Shown in pieces: positions 44,297-52,853 of a DNA stretch of 64,000 bases. The notes below the pieces were generated by a model. The model searched no databases. It was not told where the DNA came from and worked only from the letters and a program-made list of their open reading frames with translations. Both the position numbers and the translations under genes were made by a program. Origin of the DNA: Candidatus Poribacteria bacterium. GTDB taxonomy: Bacteria; Poribacteria; WGA-4E; WGA-3G. The stretch spans positions 1 through 64,000 of the forward strand of contig JAJEIE010000009.1 in the NCBI GenBank assembly GCA_022827625.1, written 5' to 3'. Each line of letters opens with the position of its first letter. Positions within the stretch are counted from its first letter, which is position 1.

Positions 44297-45139
44297 ATGC
44301 TTTCAGCAAAACGCTATCTGAATTACACACTTACTGCAATCGCCGTTATTGCTATCAGTTTTGCGACGCTAACCGCAAGCGACGCGGCTTTCGACGAAAA
44401 TGACATTGCAGGGATGTGGACCTTTGAAGAAGGTAAAGGTAAAGTTGTAGAAGACCTTTCGGGTAACGGAACCGACGGTGAATTTGTTGGCGACCTGAAG
44501 TGGGTGGAAGGCAAATTCGGCGGCGGATTAGAGTTTAACGGTAACGACACTTGGGTCAAACTCGGCACGAAAGGTGAAGACAAAACATTGGCTGCCTTAG
44601 ATTTCAAGGATTCCACAGGCTTCTCTATCCATTCTTGGGTCTATGCAGCAGAAGACCCGACCGGTAAATGTGTCATCTGGAAAGGGCTTGGCTGCTCAAC
44701 ATGGTCACAGTTTTTGCTCGGAACAGGCGCACACGAAAACGGTGAAAATAGCACGATGGCGGCTTTTCACATCCGTGTTGCTAACGGTGGCGCGAAACTC
44801 GAAGTCCTCGGCGATAAACTTCAAGGTAGAGAGTGGATACACCTTGTCGGGACATGGGATGGCTCTCAACTCCACGTCTACGTTAACGGCAAACTACAGA
44901 ACTCCGAAGACGCAAAGGGACCGCCCTGGGCATCTCCAGAAGAGGTCTACATCGGCGCGGACCCCGGCTGTGGCAAGCGTTGTCAATGGAACGGCATCAT
45001 TGATGAAGTTGTCATCTTCAATACGGTGCTTACCGATGACGACGTAACAAAACTCGGCGAAGGCATTGAAGGCGCGTTAGCCGTTGATGCCGCAGGAAAA
45101 ATAGCGACGACCTGGGGATCACTCAAGGCTGCCCAGTAG
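44297..45139 (+). CDS. Exported LamG-domain protein with GKL-TWG tail
   Basis: 280 residues; GAAAGGAAATC before the ATG. Signal peptide about 1-30 (YTLTAIAVIAISFATLTASDAA). LamG core: IAGMWTFEEGKGKVVEDLSGNGTDGEFVG, GFSIHSWVYAAED, REWIHLVGTWDGSQLHVYVNGKLQ, WNGIIDEVVIFNTVLTDDDV. Several Cys (KCVIWKGLGCSTW, DPGCGKRCQW) may form disulphides after export. Ends LAVDAAGKIATTWGSLKAAQ. Paralog of 43495-44253 and separated from it by 43 bases. Confidence 0.85.
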   Translation: MLSAKRYLNYTLTAIAVIAISFATLTASDAAFDENDIAGMWTFEEGKGKVVEDLSGNGTDGEFVGDLKWVEGKFGGGLEFNGNDTWVKLGTKGEDKTLAALDFKDSTGFSIHSWVYAAEDPTGKCVIWKGLGCSTWSQFLLGTGAHENGENSTMAAFHIRVANGGAKLEVLGDKLQGREWIHLVGTWDGSQLHVYVNGKLQNSEDAKGPPWASPEEVYIGADPGCGKRCQWNGIIDEVVIFNTVLTDDDVTKLGEGIEGALAVDAAGKIATTWGSLKAAQ

Positions 45140-45160
45140 CGTCCAGGCTATGTCTTTGAT

Positions 45161-45223
45161 TTTGTAGCATAGTCTGTTAGACTGTGCCTATTATGGCGCA
45201 GGCTCACAGTCTACGCTACGAAA
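45161..45223. repeat. GTAGCATAGTCTGTTAGACTGTG repeat pair in inverted orientation
   Basis: TTGTAGCATAGTCTGTTAGA followed by CTGTGCC, then after 8 bases an inverted, degraded copy (GCTCACAGTCTACGCTACGA). Stem AGTCT / AGACT replaces the AAACT / AGTTT of other copies, which keeps the pairing. Confidence 0.65.
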
Positions 45224-45275
45224 TTCTTGTGAATCATGAACCACCCTCAACTATATCTCAAAGGAGAATTTCAAG

Positions 45276-45986
45276 ATGAAAACTCTAAAGCTCTGTTTTA
45301 TTGGTGTCTGTGCTATTCTCCTGATGTTTGAAAGCGCAACGGCAGAGACACTCTACTTCGACGATTTTGAGGGAGATTCCGAACTTGAATGGCCCGACGT
45401 GCCAGCGATAACAATTGAGAAAGAACCCGGCAACCCCGATAATACCGTCCTCGTCTTTGACACACGGAACGACCAGACGAACGCCGATGCCCTCTTCCTT
45501 GAAGGGTTCGAGGACTTAACAGATTACACAATGCAAGCAAAATTCAACATCATCGGTGAGACAGCAGAATTTGCTGCAATTGGTCTGATTGTGCGCGCCC
45601 AGTCAGTGACCGAATATATGCTCGTTGAACCGGCGCGGAAACGGCTGTGTTGCGGTGCACCACGAGAAAATGTTCTCAATGTCTTTGAACGCGGTGCTGC
45701 GGGTTGGCCCATTGTCGCTGACCCAGACATTGATATCGAACTTGACAAATGGCACGAACTGTCGGTCACTGTGGAGGATAAAAAACTAACCGTCTCACTC
45801 GATGGTAAGCAGATCGCTGACTACGGTAAGGTCCCCTATCCCAAAGGGGGTTTTGGCATCCGAGAGTGGAGGTCACAAACGCTTATCGACGATGTGGAGA
45901 TATATGACAAAGACGGTTCAAGCCTCGCCGTCGAAGCACAAGATAAACTCGCGGTTAAATGGGGCGCGTTAAAAGCAAGTCAGTAG
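45276..45986 (+). CDS. Exported concanavalin-A-like (DUF1080-type) protein with GKL-TWG tail
   Basis: 236 residues; AAAGGAGAATTTCAAG before the ATG. Signal peptide about 1-23 (LCFIGVCAILLMFESATAE). The mature part resembles the jelly-roll of DUF1080 / 3-keto-disaccharide hydrolase proteins: LYFDDFEGDSELEW, DYTMQAKFNIIGETAEFAAIGLIVRA, DKWHELSVTVEDKKLTVSLDGKQI, GFGIREWRSQTLIDDVEIYD. No clear catalytic residues, so binding may be its only role. Ends LAVEAQDKLAVKWGALKASQ. The fold differs from the LamG genes around it although the tail is the same. Confidence 0.8.
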   Translation: MKTLKLCFIGVCAILLMFESATAETLYFDDFEGDSELEWPDVPAITIEKEPGNPDNTVLVFDTRNDQTNADALFLEGFEDLTDYTMQAKFNIIGETAEFAAIGLIVRAQSVTEYMLVEPARKRLCCGAPRENVLNVFERGAAGWPIVADPDIDIELDKWHELSVTVEDKKLTVSLDGKQIADYGKVPYPKGGFGIREWRSQTLIDDVEIYDKDGSSLAVEAQDKLAVKWGALKASQ

Positions 45987-46031
45987 TTTAAAAGTTTAAA
46001 AACCAAACACGTCGCAAAGGACGCACGATAC

Positions 46032-46820
46032 ATGGACTTAGGACTGCGCGGAAAACGCGCCATTGTTACAGGCGGTAGTCGCGGCATCGGTCGGCAGTGT
46101 GCCCTCGCACTTGCACGAGAGGGTGTTCACGTCTGTATTGCTGCACGGACAAAAGACGTACTCGATCAAGTCCTCGCAGAACTTAACACAACCGGGCATA
46201 AAGGGCACGCCGTCGCCGTCGATCTCACTACACAAGCAAGTTGTGAACAAGTTGTGCAGGAGACGATTAATCGCTTCGGTGGTGTTGATATTCTCGTCAA
46301 CAATGTCGGGGCAGCCCGGAACGCCGATATTTTGGCACTTGTCCCCGAACGCATTGACGAAGCACTCGCACTGAAAACCTATAGCTACCTCCGTATGTCA
46401 CAATTGGTCATTCCGTATATGCGGGAAAAGCGATGGGGACGCATTATCAATATCGCAGGTTCAGCAGGTACAAGTCCGACACGCGGGAACATACCGACAG
46501 GCGCAGCGAATATCACGATTCTGAACATCACACGCGCACTCTCTGATGCCGTCGCGGGCGATGGGATTTTGGTAAACACTGTCTGTCCGGGATTGACAAA
46601 CACCGGTCGCGCCCGGACGCAACAACGCACCAGAGCCGAGCGTGAAGGCCGCGATGTTGAAGAACTGTTGGAGGCACTCGGACAAGAACTCCCCGCCGGT
46701 CGTATCGCAGAGCCTGAAGAGATTGCGAATGTCGTGACATTCTTAGCTTCCGAAGCCTGTTCCTACATGTTTGGGAGCGCGCTCTATATGGATGGGGGCA
46801 AACGCCGCGCAACACCGTAA
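46032..46820 (+). CDS. Short-chain dehydrogenase/reductase with non-canonical active site
   Basis: 262 residues. Rossmann SDR with VTGGSRGIGRQCALAL (cofactor loop), LVNNVGAARNADIL (NNVG) and INIAGSAGTSP (catalytic Ser region). The usual YxxxK is replaced: IPTGAANITILNITRAL aligns Thr with Tyr and Asn with Lys. An SDR subgroup with this kind of GAAN site exists, so the gene need not be dead, but its mechanism must differ from classical SDRs. C-terminus YMFGSALYMDGGKRR is standard. Sits among exported lectin genes on the same strand, with a weak ribosome site. Confidence 0.82.
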   Translation: MDLGLRGKRAIVTGGSRGIGRQCALALAREGVHVCIAARTKDVLDQVLAELNTTGHKGHAVAVDLTTQASCEQVVQETINRFGGVDILVNNVGAARNADILALVPERIDEALALKTYSYLRMSQLVIPYMREKRWGRIINIAGSAGTSPTRGNIPTGAANITILNITRALSDAVAGDGILVNTVCPGLTNTGRARTQQRTRAEREGRDVEELLEALGQELPAGRIAEPEEIANVVTFLASEACSYMFGSALYMDGGKRRATP

Positions 46821-46876
46821 ACGCCGTATCCATACCTAATATCAATCAACAAATTAATTTGGAGGAAACTCTTTAA

Positions 46877-47650
46877 ATGCATATTGCTATCAATCAATAC
46901 CCCCACAAATATTCCGTTCTCATAACGGTTGCTGTCGCTATTCTCATCTGCGGAACCAGCAGCTTCGCTGAGGTTTTGTACCTTGACGACTTTGAAGATG
47001 GAAAAATTGATGGAAAGTACGAATTCAAAAACCATGAAGGCGACTGGGTAGAAAAAGGCGGCGTTATTAGCCAGACCCATGAATCCCCAGGCGATCACAC
47101 CTACCTTGTCTTAGATGGCGGTTTCCCAGAACCGCATACCGGTTTAGTTATGATTCGCGTTGATGACTGGGGAGATGGAGACCTTGCCCGGTGTGGACTC
47201 GGATTCCGCCTCGACCCTGGGGATGCCTCTGGTTATGCGTTTCTGATTCATCACTTCCTCAACAACATGGAATTCCTCAACGACCATCTCGCATGGAAAC
47301 AGAACGATACCGAACCCCCATTTGGTGAGGTAAAACTCGGTAAATGGTATTGGATGAAAGCCGAAATATCCGACAAGGGGTTTACCGGCAAAATCTGGGA
47401 AGATGGCGAAGAAGAACCTAAAGATTGGCTTCTCGAAAGCAAACTCGACTTCGGGAATGTCAGACCAGAGAGCGGTCAAGTCGGACTTAACGGCGGTTCA
47501 AGCAGAGGCGCACCCGCCCTAACCATTGTCTCCTTTGACAATTGGGCAATCTGTGAAACCGCCGACGAGTGCACACCCGATGAGATCCTCGCCGTTCAAG
47601 CAACGGGTAAACTACCAACTGTCTGGGGCGCGATCAAGGCAAACTACTAA
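46877..47650 (+). CDS. Exported beta-sandwich protein with GKL-TWG tail
   Basis: 257 residues; GGAGGAAACTCTTTAA before the ATG. Signal peptide to about residue 32 (YSVLITVAVAILICGTSSFAE). Mature part opens VLYLDDFEDGKIDGKYEFKNHEGDW and continues with RCGLGFRLDPGDASGYAFLIHHF, GKWYWMKAEISDKGFTGKIWEDGEE, APALTIVSFDNWAIC, a concanavalin-A-like pattern close to DUF1080. Ends LAVQATGKLPTVWGAIKANY. Probable extracellular binding protein. Confidence 0.8.
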   Translation: MHIAINQYPHKYSVLITVAVAILICGTSSFAEVLYLDDFEDGKIDGKYEFKNHEGDWVEKGGVISQTHESPGDHTYLVLDGGFPEPHTGLVMIRVDDWGDGDLARCGLGFRLDPGDASGYAFLIHHFLNNMEFLNDHLAWKQNDTEPPFGEVKLGKWYWMKAEISDKGFTGKIWEDGEEEPKDWLLESKLDFGNVRPESGQVGLNGGSSRGAPALTIVSFDNWAICETADECTPDEILAVQATGKLPTVWGAIKANY

Positions 47651-47786
47651 AATCAACCGCCTCACACACCGGATCTGTTTGACATGAACAACAGTGTGGG
47701 TGCGCTGCTTTAGCACACCCACGGTTAAGTTACAACGCACAGACGAACGTCTGCATATTATCTTCACATTTAAAGGAGAAAAGACT

Positions 47787-48578
47787 GTGTTACGAAAGGC
47801 TAATTTGGTGATACTCATTCTTGCTATCACACTAATCGCAACCAACGCTATCGCCCAAATCGTCGAAGATGGGCTGGTCAGCTACTGGAGCTTTGACGCA
47901 AACAACATCGCCGGCAAGACCGTTAAGGACGGCACCGGCAATTACAACGGCACCATCAAGGGTAATCTGAAAAAAGTCGCAGGCAAAATCGGTGATGCCT
48001 TGGAATTCGACGGAATTGAGGACAACTTCGTCGAAATCGATGCCCCAGAAGATTTTGACTTCAATGCCGATTTCACATGGTCGGCATGGATAAAAACCGA
48101 CAGTTCCGGGCCCGGTGTAATCTTCGCCAAAACCGGAGGCCCCGGCACCGACGATAAGGGCCCCAAAACGCTATGGGTACGCAACGGAGTCCTTAACGTT
48201 GACACCGGCTGGGTCGGCAATGTCGAAGACACCGAAAATATTGCCGACAATACATGGCACCATATCGCTGTTGCAGGGACACCAGAGGATAGCAGTGTCC
48301 AATACTTCGTTGACGGCAAAGAGACCTCCAAAGGTGTACTCAACCTCGCCCAATTCCCCGAGGATGACTGGGCAACCCTCTTTTTGTTTATCGGTTTAGA
48401 CGGTAGGGCGGATGGCGAATTCGGAGTCTTCACTGGCATCGTCGACGAATTCAGCGTCTACGACCGAGTGCTTGACGAAGCCGAAGTCAACCAGAACTTC
48501 AAGTCCGATACAGGGCTCGCCGTTGAACCCGACGGAAAGCTCGCCGTGACATGGGGCGACATCAAAGCACGTCGCTAA
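47787..48578 (+). CDS. Exported LamG-domain protein with GKL-TWG tail
   Basis: 263 residues starting with GTG at 47787, preceded by TAAAGGAGA; the longer frame from 47694 lacks a site. Signal peptide about 1-24 (LVILILAITLIATNAIAQ). LamG domain: LVSYWSFDANNIAGKTVKDGTGNYNGTIKG, DFTWSAWIKTDSSG, NTWHHIAVAGTPEDSSVQYFVDGK, GIVDEFSVYDRVLDEAEV. Ends LAVEPDGKLAVTWGDIKARR, the clearest match to the tail consensus. Followed by a GC-rich hairpin and a dispersed repeat. Confidence 0.85.
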   Translation: MLRKANLVILILAITLIATNAIAQIVEDGLVSYWSFDANNIAGKTVKDGTGNYNGTIKGNLKKVAGKIGDALEFDGIEDNFVEIDAPEDFDFNADFTWSAWIKTDSSGPGVIFAKTGGPGTDDKGPKTLWVRNGVLNVDTGWVGNVEDTENIADNTWHHIAVAGTPEDSSVQYFVDGKETSKGVLNLAQFPEDDWATLFLFIGLDGRADGEFGVFTGIVDEFSVYDRVLDEAEVNQNFKSDTGLAVEPDGKLAVTWGDIKARR

Positions 48579-48595
48579 GACGTTACGTATCTTAT

Positions 48596-48619
48596 GGGCG
48601 CGCCCCTTATCGGCGCGCC
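48596..48619. repeat. GGCGCGCC...GGCGCGCC hairpin
   Basis: Two copies of the self-complementary GGCGCGCC (48597-48604 and 48612-48619) with a 7-base centre, 18 bases after the LamG stop. Resembles the stem of the terminator at 15398-15418 but has no T run; it may still act as a 3' stabiliser. Confidence 0.5.
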
Positions 48620-48663
48620 TACACAACACAACTTCAAAATACATCTGACAGAAAAACGAAGTG

Positions 48664-48695
48664 CTTTTGTACCACAAACTGTTAGTTTGTGTCAT
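48664..48695. repeat. CACAAACTGTTAGTTTGTG hairpin repeat
   Basis: CTTTTGTACCACAAACTGTT then AGTTTGTGTCATT: stem CACAAACT / AGTTTGTG. Copy of the family seen at 36496, 45161, 52786 and 60515, lying between a LamG gene and a methyltransferase gene. Confidence 0.65.
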
Positions 48696-48754
48696 TGCGG
48701 GATAACCGGCCAAGAAATTTCTACCGATAAATCGAACTCAGGGTAAATAACAAA

Positions 48755-49921
48755 ATGAACGTCGAGAACCGAACCATCTTTGAAAATGACAATCTGCAGG
48801 TCTTACGCTGTCTTGACACAGACACCATAGACCTCATCTATCTCGACCCGCCTTTCAACTCCAATCGAACCTTTGAGGCACCGGTCAGTAGCGAAGCCGC
48901 AGGTACAGGTTTCAAAGACTCTTGGACACTCGACGATTTAGATAACGCATCCCACGGTGAACTCGCAGAAAAGCAACCCGAACTCTATCACACCATCAGT
49001 GCTGCCGAGTTCAGTCACGGCAAGGCTATGAAAGCCTATCTCATCATGATGAGCATCCGAATGCTTGAGATGCACCGAATCCTGAAACCGACAGGCACGC
49101 TCTATCTCCATTGTGACGATAACGCCAGCCACTATCTCAAAATAGTCATGGATAGTATTTTCGGGAAAGATAACTTTAGAAACGAAATTATCTGGCAACG
49201 GGCAGTCACCAGTAAAGGGAATCTCAAAAAGGGACTCGCACGCGATTCAGACGTGATCTTCCGGTATTCAAAAACCAACACGTTCGTCTGGAACCCCAAG
49301 GCTGTTACGATTCCCTACGACATGGCAAATTTGGACGAAAAAACCAAGAAACAATATGCTTACGTCGAACCCGATACCGGCCGCCTTGTCTCGTATACCT
49401 CCCTAACCGCTCAGACCCAAGATCCCGATTCCCATCTGACTTACGAGATTATGGGAGTCACCAGAACATGGCGATGGGCAGAAGCGCGGATGCGTAAAGA
49501 AATCAAAGCAGGACGCATCGTGCAAATACGTCCGGGAAACGTCCCTCGATATAAGCGGTATCTTGACGAACAGAAAGGTAAAACCCTCAACAATATCTGG
49601 GTAGATATTCCTAATTTGACGGCAAAAAATAAAGAACGGATCGGATATCCAACGCAGAAACCGCTCGCGCTTTTAGAGCGAATTATTCGGGCGAGTAGCA
49701 ATCCGAACGATATGGTACTCGACCCCTTCTGCGGATGCGCTACGACATGTGTCGCCGCCGAACGCCTACAACGTCAATGGATCGGCATAGACTTAAGCCC
49801 GAAATCCTATGAACTCGTCCAAGCGCGTCTTGAACAAGACAGCATTATTAGACAGATTCACCATCAAACCGACATCCCTAACCCAAAACCATTTCCAAAA
49901 TTGAAAACAAAGGAGTACTGA
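48755..49921 (+). CDS. Site-specific DNA methyltransferase (beta class), apparently orphan
   Basis: 388 residues. DPPF at 31-34 (LIYLDPPFNSNRTF) and motif I at about 323-331 (VLDPFCGCATTCVAAERL), order IV then I, as in beta-class adenine or cytosine-N4 methyltransferases of the type III/type II kind. Between them LHCDDNASHYLK and IWQRAVTSKGN fit the same family. No nuclease gene adjoins it. The next gene, an exported CBM9-like protein, starts 1 base after its stop, so the two look cotranscribed, an odd pairing. Function may be regulatory methylation or a remnant of a restriction system. Confidence 0.88.
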   Translation: MNVENRTIFENDNLQVLRCLDTDTIDLIYLDPPFNSNRTFEAPVSSEAAGTGFKDSWTLDDLDNASHGELAEKQPELYHTISAAEFSHGKAMKAYLIMMSIRMLEMHRILKPTGTLYLHCDDNASHYLKIVMDSIFGKDNFRNEIIWQRAVTSKGNLKKGLARDSDVIFRYSKTNTFVWNPKAVTIPYDMANLDEKTKKQYAYVEPDTGRLVSYTSLTAQTQDPDSHLTYEIMGVTRTWRWAEARMRKEIKAGRIVQIRPGNVPRYKRYLDEQKGKTLNNIWVDIPNLTAKNKERIGYPTQKPLALLERIIRASSNPNDMVLDPFCGCATTCVAAERLQRQWIGIDLSPKSYELVQARLEQDSIIRQIHHQTDIPNPKPFPKLKTKEY

Positions 49922-49922
49922 A

Positions 49923-50714
49923 ATGAAAAAGTTTATGATGTTTCTAAAGCCTACTAAAACCGCAGCCACGGCAATAATAGCAGTATTGCTGGTATTCGCT
50001 ATGACGCAGCTCACGGCGGTCGCAAAACGCGATAAACAATACGTCGCCAAACAGATTACGAACCTCAAAATAGACGGCGATCTCAGCGAGTGGAAACGCG
50101 CCGAAATCGTCGCCTTTGATGAACTGAAAGATGTTGGAGACGGGGTCCCAAAAGCCAGCGACTTTACCGGACAAGGCAGGGTGGCATGGACTGCCAAAGA
50201 GCCAACTCGCATCTTTTTCGCTGTTGAAATCACGGACGACGAACTCCAAGACGTGAACCCGCCTGGGGCCAGATGGTGGGAAGATGACAGCGTCGAATTC
50301 ATGTTTGATTTCAAAAACGGTATGGTGCGAGATACTCTCGTTCAGTGGACACTCGGGGCAAACGGCGAAGACCTATCTGCCGCAGCGTCCAAGGAAAACA
50401 CGGAGTGGGTCCTGATTAAAAACGGCAACGACTATATCTACGAAGTCGCTATTGACCCGACGAAGCCACGTGGCAACCCGCAGTTCGCAAATCCTGGGGA
50501 AGGGGACAAGTTCAAAGCAGAAGATGGATTACTGATTGGACTGAGTTTCCACGCCAACGATTGTGAAGGCGGTGGACGCGAGCACCAGATCGGATGGATG
50601 CCCGGCGGCGCATGGGATGGTCTCGCCTACGGCGACCTCATCTTTGACGACGAAATATTAGATGTTGAACCATCAGGCAAACTCGCACTCACGTGGGGTG
50701 CCTTGAAAGAATAG
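49923..50714 (+). CDS. Exported CBM9-like carbohydrate-binding protein with GKL-TWG tail
   Basis: 263 residues; the ribosome site AAAGGAG lies inside the 3' end of the methyltransferase gene. A signal peptide spans about 1-36 (TAATAIIAVLLVFAMTQLTAVA). The mature part is a CBM9/DOMON-like beta sandwich: LKIDGDLSEWKRAEIVAFDE, RVAWTAKEPTRIFFAVEITDDELQD, WWEDDSVEFMFDFKNG, YIYEVAIDPTKPRG, GLLIGLSFHANDCEGGGR. Ends LDVEPSGKLALTWGALKE. The third distinct fold carrying the same tail, which argues that the tail is an independent module. Confidence 0.85.
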   Translation: MKKFMMFLKPTKTAATAIIAVLLVFAMTQLTAVAKRDKQYVAKQITNLKIDGDLSEWKRAEIVAFDELKDVGDGVPKASDFTGQGRVAWTAKEPTRIFFAVEITDDELQDVNPPGARWWEDDSVEFMFDFKNGMVRDTLVQWTLGANGEDLSAAASKENTEWVLIKNGNDYIYEVAIDPTKPRGNPQFANPGEGDKFKAEDGLLIGLSFHANDCEGGGREHQIGWMPGGAWDGLAYGDLIFDDEILDVEPSGKLALTWGALKE

Positions 50715-50718
50715 AAAA

Positions 50719-50815
50719 GTTATCAGCAGTCAGCAATCGGCTATCAGAAACGCAAGAGGTATGGGATTTAACCACATATCTCTTAACCTGACTGCTGACC
50801 GCTGACCGCTACTTA
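50719..50815. repeat. Inverted pair of TTATCAGCAGTCAGC-type repeats
   Basis: GTTATCAGCAGTCAGCAATC followed by GGCTATCAG on the left, and AACCTGACTGCTGACCGCTG followed by ACCGCTA on the right, about 35 bases apart. Fills the whole gap between the CBM9 gene and the membrane protein gene. Confidence 0.55.
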
Positions 50816-50818
50816 AGC

Positions 50819-52747
50819 ATGCCAAACGCTAACGGCTCCTTCACATCTGGAATTACCCTCCGCGCCCTTTTTATCGGGACAGTCCTGATTATTGGGAACG
50901 CCTACTGGCTCGCTTACGCCGCTGAGATGATTCAGCCGCAATTCCTTCTCAACTTCGTCTCACTCTTCTTCAACGCAGTTTTCACCCTTTTTGCCGTCAT
51001 CGGCTTCAACCTCGCTTGGAAAAGACTCTCGCCCCGCACAGCACTGACTACACAGGAACTCCTCGTTATCTACATCATGGTCGTCATGGTCTCCACCATC
51101 GGCGGCCACTCGATGATGACCTTCCTGATTGGCACTCTCGCGCATCCCTTCCGGTTCGCTACGATCGAAAACGAATGGGCGCATCTCTTCTGGCGTTATA
51201 TCCCGACGTGGTTCGTCCCTGAAGACACCGCATTGGATGCCTACTTTAAGGGAGGCTTGAGCTTCTACCTCCCGAAACATCTACGCGGCTGGATGGTGCC
51301 AATTCTGGTCTGGACAGGATTTGTCACCCTGATCTGGTTCACACTGATATGTCTCAATAGCATCATCCGTGTGCAGTGGACGGAACGTGAAAAGTTAGCA
51401 TATCCGATCATCCAATTACCGCTCCAGATGGCACAAGGACGGAAAAGCTTTTTCAGAAACACCACGATGTGGATAGGCTTCTCGGTCGCAGCGGGTATTG
51501 AAACCCTTGCAGGGCTGAGCTACCTATTCCCACAAATCCCCGCCATCCAACTCAGTTCTTACTCTATCCAACACCTATTCACAGACAAACCGTGGAACGC
51601 TGTCGGGTGGCTCCCTCTATCCATCTTCCCCTTTATTATAGGACTCACATTCTTCGTGCCGTTGGACATCTCGATGTCGGCGTGGTTTTTCTATCTGTTT
51701 GGCAAAGCGGAACGAATTGTCCGCACAGGGATGATGGGTGAAGGCGAACTCTATTTTGCAGAACGCGCAGGCGGCGCATGGCTCGCTGTTGGTGCTTTGG
51801 CATTGTGGGGAACTCGGCGACATCTCATTGATGTCATCAAGAATTGTTTTATGAGCCAAAAAGCGTTTGACGATTCAAACGAACCGATGCCCTACCGCGT
51901 CGCTGTCATCGGGTTAATCTTGGGGAGCGTCGGGCTTACGCTCTTCTCGGTGAAGGCAGGCATGTCTTTAGGAGGCGTGTTCGGTTTTATTGTCATTTTC
52001 ACCGTAATGGCAATCGGTGTTACGCGTGTGCGTGCCGAATTCGGGCCACCCTCACATGAAATCCTTGCCCTCGACCCAGCACGACTCATGGTTGTCACCT
52101 TTGGCGCGCGATTCGTCGGGACCAGCAACCTCACGATCATCTCCTTCTATTACTGGCTCAACCGACTCAACGTTTCACATCCGATGCCGAACCAATTAGA
52201 GGGATTCAAACTCGCCGAACGTGCGGGGATAAACAGTCGAAAACTCGTCTGGGTGATGATGTTCTCAATCATTGTCGGTACACTCGCATCGTTTTGGGCG
52301 TTTCTCTATCTCCTTTATGAGACAGGCGCGTTTGCTGTACACGGCTACATCGTCGGTATCGGTGAGGAGGTATTTGGGAGACGCTTAGAACGGTGGCTTA
52401 ACAACCCGACGGGTCCGAATTGGGATGGCTCACAATCCATGGGCATCGGGGCAGGGATGACGTGGCTCCTCTACTTCCTACGCCATAAATTTATGTGGTG
52501 GCCCTTCCATCCGATCGGATATGTGATGACCGCCGCAACGTGGGGTGGACTCGCAGACTTCTGGTTCTCCGTCTATCTCGGTTGGATGATAAAGTTCATC
52601 ATCGTCTCCATCTTCGGCTTACGTGCACACCAACGCGCAATTCCGTTCTTTTTAGGCTTGGTCATGGGGGATTATGTATTCGTAGGCGGTTGGGCACTCA
52701 TCGGCACACTGTTCGATATGCCAACGTACGTCCTCTGGTCGCCTTAG
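50819..52747 (+). CDS. Polytopic membrane protein (DUF6785/DUF6784-like)
   Basis: 642 residues with a dozen or so hydrophobic segments spread over the whole length, for example ALFIGTVLIIGNAYWLAYAA, FAVIGFNLAW, ELLVIYIMVVMVSTIGG, VPILVWTGFVTLIWFTLICL, FPFIIGLTFFVPLDISMSAWFFYLF, VAVIGLILGSVGLTLFSV and VMMFSIIVGTLASFWAFLYLL. The pattern LTTQELLVIYIM...GGHSMMTFLIG and MSAWFFYLFGKAERI match the uncharacterised DUF6785 proteins, which I believe are frequent in Planctomycetes-like and Poribacteria-like genomes. Perhaps a transporter of the OPT-like class; the substrate is unknown. Confidence 0.75.
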   Translation: MPNANGSFTSGITLRALFIGTVLIIGNAYWLAYAAEMIQPQFLLNFVSLFFNAVFTLFAVIGFNLAWKRLSPRTALTTQELLVIYIMVVMVSTIGGHSMMTFLIGTLAHPFRFATIENEWAHLFWRYIPTWFVPEDTALDAYFKGGLSFYLPKHLRGWMVPILVWTGFVTLIWFTLICLNSIIRVQWTEREKLAYPIIQLPLQMAQGRKSFFRNTTMWIGFSVAAGIETLAGLSYLFPQIPAIQLSSYSIQHLFTDKPWNAVGWLPLSIFPFIIGLTFFVPLDISMSAWFFYLFGKAERIVRTGMMGEGELYFAERAGGAWLAVGALALWGTRRHLIDVIKNCFMSQKAFDDSNEPMPYRVAVIGLILGSVGLTLFSVKAGMSLGGVFGFIVIFTVMAIGVTRVRAEFGPPSHEILALDPARLMVVTFGARFVGTSNLTIISFYYWLNRLNVSHPMPNQLEGFKLAERAGINSRKLVWVMMFSIIVGTLASFWAFLYLLYETGAFAVHGYIVGIGEEVFGRRLERWLNNPTGPNWDGSQSMGIGAGMTWLLYFLRHKFMWWPFHPIGYVMTAATWGGLADFWFSVYLGWMIKFIIVSIFGLRAHQRAIPFFLGLVMGDYVFVGGWALIGTLFDMPTYVLWSP

Positions 52748-52785
52748 TATTTATAGTGAATTCCATAATTAATAGGACACTTCCA

Positions 52786-52853
52786 CTGTAGCGCAAACTG
52801 TTAGTTTGCCGGTTCTCCAACTCTATACACAAACTAACAGTTTGTGGTACATA
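52786..52853. repeat. Inverted pair of AAACTGTTAGTTTG hairpin repeats
   Basis: CTGTAGCGCAAACTGTTAGT then TTGCC on the left and ACACAAACTAACAGTTTGTG then GTAC on the right: two copies of the dispersed repeat in opposite orientation 10 bases apart, able to form one long hairpin. Lies between the convergent membrane protein and restriction enzyme genes, so it could act as a bidirectional stop. Confidence 0.65.
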
